A program made the translations under genes and the position numbers. The notes beneath the pieces were generated by a model. That model was not told the DNA's origin, searched no databases, and saw nothing but the letters and a program-made list of their open reading frames with translations. From Oscillospiraceae bacterium (GTDB lineage: Bacteria > Bacillota > Clostridia > Oscillospirales > Ruminococcaceae), in contig JAFLUD010000005.1 of the NCBI GenBank assembly GCA_022508965.1, positions 1-34,588 of the forward strand: a DNA stretch of 34,588 bases. The letters are read 5' to 3'. Below are positions 32,951 through 34,588 of the stretch, piece after piece; the first letter of the stretch is position 1; each line of letters opens with the position of its first letter.

Positions 32951-33508
32951 ATGAAAAGAGTTATAACGTTTATGGTGACGGCAGCGCTGTGCTTTGGCGC
33001 GCTGTGCCTCACCGCCTTCGCGGGAGTAGCCCCCGCCGCGCTGAACAACGGCACCTACAATATCGACGTTGAATCCAACGCCTCGATGTTCAAGGTAGTA
33101 AACTGCGATATTACCGTAGAGAACGGCGTGATGACCGCTCTGGTAACGCTCTCGGGCAAGGGCTACGGCAAGCTGTTCGTCGGGACGGCTGAGCAGGCTC
33201 AGAATGCCCCCGAGTCGCAGTACATCCCGTTTTCCGAGAACGCCGACGGACAGTATGTTTACAGCGTCCCGCTGACCTCGCTCGACGCCGAGATAGCTAT
33301 TGCCGCGTGGAGCACCAAAAACGAACAGTGGTACGACAGAACCCTGACGTTCAAGTCAGACAAGCTCCCCCAAAGCGCGTATAAAACCGCCGTTCCCGAA
33401 GCTCCCGATAAAGAAAACCCCGACACCGGCGCCAACATCGCCATAGCTTTTGCAACGGCAGCCATCGCCGCGTCAGCGGTTGCTGTCAGCCGCCGTCGGT
33501 CGAAATAA
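32951..33508 (+). CDS. Predicted sortase-anchored surface domain protein B, candidate corrinoid-binding
   Basis: A 185-residue exported protein. Residues 1-24 are a signal peptide (KRVITFMVTAALCFGALC, then AFA). Residues about 32-140 form a strand-rich domain related to that of protein A: DITVENGVMTALV here matches DIHIENGTITAEL there, and both end in a Tyr-x-hT-LhF/V strand. The C-terminus has an LPXTG-like sorting signal NPDTG (156-160), a hydrophobic Ala-rich helix and an RRRSK tail, so wall anchoring by a sortase is predicted. GGAGG lies 8 nt before the ATG. Lysine codons are largely AAG in the domain, unlike the neighbouring cobamide genes, hinting at high expression. Ligand is unknown; corrinoid is inferred from the operon. 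Confidence 0.82.
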   Translation: MKRVITFMVTAALCFGALCLTAFAGVAPAALNNGTYNIDVESNASMFKVVNCDITVENGVMTALVTLSGKGYGKLFVGTAEQAQNAPESQYIPFSENADGQYVYSVPLTSLDAEIAIAAWSTKNEQWYDRTLTFKSDKLPQSAYKTAVPEAPDKENPDTGANIAIAFATAAIAASAVAVSRRRSK

Positions 33509-33519
33509 TCGGGATTGAT

Positions 33520-34017
33520 ATGCTCCACATATATTGCGGAAACGGCAAGGGAAAAACCACCGCCGCCATAGGGCTTTGTGTACGCGCGGCGGGCGCGGGA
33601 ATGAAGGTGGCTTTCGTGCAGCTTATGAAAGGGAATGAAACCTCCGAGCTTGCCTCGCTGAGATCAGTCCCGAATATTGAGATAAGCCGCTGCAACAGAG
33701 ATTACGGCTTTTTCAAGAACATGACCGCCGCGGATAAAGCCGAGATAACCGCCTGCCATAATAAGCTGTTAAACGGCGTTTTTTTCGGGGAATTCGACGT
33801 GATCATTCTCGACGAATTCTGCGCCGCCTATAACCATGATCTGCTTGACAGAACGCTCGCTGAAAAGCTGATCCTAAGCGCGTCCGCCGAGGTCGTGCTG
33901 ACGGGAAGAGACCCCGCCGAGCCGTTCCTAAACGCCGCGGATTATATCAGTGAGATCCACTGCGAAAAACACCCGTATGAAAAAGGCATAGCCGCAAGGA
34001 GGGGTATCGAGTTTTGA
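33520..34017 (+). CDS. cobO: Cob(I)yrinic acid a,c-diamide adenosyltransferase CobO/BtuR
   Basis: A 165-residue cytosolic enzyme that transfers the 5'-deoxyadenosyl group of ATP to Co(I) corrinoids. The P-loop GNGKGKTTAAIGL (residues 7-19) directly at the N-terminus, VAFVQLMKG near 30, VIILDEFCAA near 95 and TGRDP near 127 match the CobA/CobO/BtuR type. It is slightly shorter than enterobacterial BtuR (about 196) because the N-terminal extension is missing, which is usual in Firmicutes. It lies 11 nt after protein B. It serves both de novo synthesis and salvage of imported corrinoid, which fits its place in the uptake operon. Confidence 0.94.
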   Translation: MLHIYCGNGKGKTTAAIGLCVRAAGAGMKVAFVQLMKGNETSELASLRSVPNIEISRCNRDYGFFKNMTAADKAEITACHNKLLNGVFFGEFDVIILDEFCAAYNHDLLDRTLAEKLILSASAEVVLTGRDPAEPFLNAADYISEIHCEKHPYEKGIAARRGIEF

Positions 34018-34588
34018 AGATGGAATTTGTCCTCCCGAGCGAGATCGAAAAACGCAGCTTCGAGATGATCGAAAGCGAGCTGCCGCGTGAGATACCCTCA
34101 AAGGAAAAGCCGATCGTGATGCGCGTGATCCACGCCACGGCAGACTTCGATTATTGCGAAAGCCTGAAGTTTTCCGAGAACGCCGTCGATCTTGCCCTGG
34201 AGACCATAAGGAACGGCGCGGTGTTCGTAACCGACACCAACATGACAAAGGCGGGGATCAACAAACCCGCGCTGGAAAAGCTCGGCTGCACCGCCGAATG
34301 CTTCATGTCCGATGAAGAGACCGCCCGCGCGGCCTCCGAGCAGGGAATAACACGCGCCACGGCGTCGGTGGACATAGCCTCGCGGATAGAAAAGCCCGTG
34401 ATCTATGCGGTCGGAAACGCCCCCACCGCATTGGTGAGGATCTGCGAGCTTGCCGAACGCGGGAGCTTCACCCCCGCGATGGTGATAGGCGTTCCGGTGG
34501 GCTTTGTAAACGTGGAATATTCCAAGGAACTTCTGACCCGCTCGGGACTGCCGTACATAGCCACAATGGGCAGAAAAGGCGGCAGCAC
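34014..34588 (+). CDS. cbiC: Cobalt-precorrin-8 methylmutase CbiC (3' end outside window)
   Basis: The first 191 codons of CbiC, which moves the C11 methyl to C12 to give cobyrinic acid, the last ring step. RVIHATADFDY with His40 (the catalytic His of the family, usually near 43), FVTDTNMTKAGI near 74, AVGNAPTAL near 137 and IGVPVGFVNVEYSKE near 160 are diagnostic. The start is probably TTG at 34014 (TTGA overlap with cobO, AAGGAGGGG upstream); ATG at 34020 is possible but further from the ribosome site. The frame is still open at the window end; about 20 residues are missing by family length. Confidence 0.93.
   Translation, partial: MKMEFVLPSEIEKRSFEMIESELPREIPSKEKPIVMRVIHATADFDYCESLKFSENAVDLALETIRNGAVFVTDTNMTKAGINKPALEKLGCTAECFMSDEETARAASEQGITRATASVDIASRIEKPVIYAVGNAPTALVRICELAERGSFTPAMVIGVPVGFVNVEYSKELLTRSGLPYIATMGRKGGS

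Overview
The window looks like a chromosomal segment of an anaerobic, probably gut or rumen, Clostridia/Oscillospiraceae (Ruminococcus-like) bacterium. Evidence for this is inference from content: strong AGGAGG-type ribosome sites, TTGACA/TATAAT promoters with 17-nt spacers, a secreted protein with a type I dockerin (cellulosome-style), an intracellular cellobiose phosphorylase, and an anaerobic (early cobalt insertion, CbiD/CbiG-type) cobalamin pathway. There are no rRNA, tRNA, CRISPR or insertion sequence signatures.

Layout. (1) 1-222: 3' end of a small membrane protein on the + strand and a bidirectional terminator. (2) 223-8214, minus strand: c-di-GMP phosphodiesterase (EAL plus PAS-like), tRNA-guanine transglycosylase (tgt), GNAT acetyltransferase, MntP manganese exporter, HAD phosphatase, a dockerin-bearing secreted protein and a MATE transporter. 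(3) 8400-11057: cellobiose phosphorylase (GH94) with its own promoter and terminator. (4) 11094-12455, minus strand: an unknown membrane-anchored protein and a TraX-family membrane protein. (5) 12630-15366: rpsO-pnp with a structured leader, an intergenic stem and a strong terminator. (6) 15475-29138: a 15-gene cobamide synthesis operon (cbiD, cbiF, cbiG, cbiH, cbiJ, cbiET, cbiA, cobT, cobU, cobS, a short CobU paralogue, cobC, cbiB, cobD, cbiP) in which every gene overlaps the next. (7) 29158-34588: sigma-A promoter, cobalamin riboswitch and intrinsic terminator, followed by a second operon: a membrane-anchored domain protein, a BtuFCD-like ABC importer, a second related domain protein carrying an NPDTG sortase signal, cobO and the start of cbiC (cut by the window end).

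How the genes work together. Units 6 and 7 cover most of the corrin ring pathway after cobalt-precorrin-3 (CbiH, F, G, D, J, E/T, C), amidation (CbiA, CbiP), adenosylation (CobO), aminopropanol linker (CobD, CbiB) and lower-loop assembly (CobU, CobT, CobS, CobC). Cobaltochelatase (CbiK/X), CbiL and the tetrapyrrole entry genes are not in the window and may lie downstream of cbiC. The riboswitch sits on the uptake unit, not before cbiD. The most interesting element is the pair of related predicted surface proteins that bracket the BtuFCD-like importer under riboswitch control: a candidate Gram-positive cell-surface corrinoid capture system, loosely parallel to heme capture by NEAT-domain proteins. 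That function is inference.
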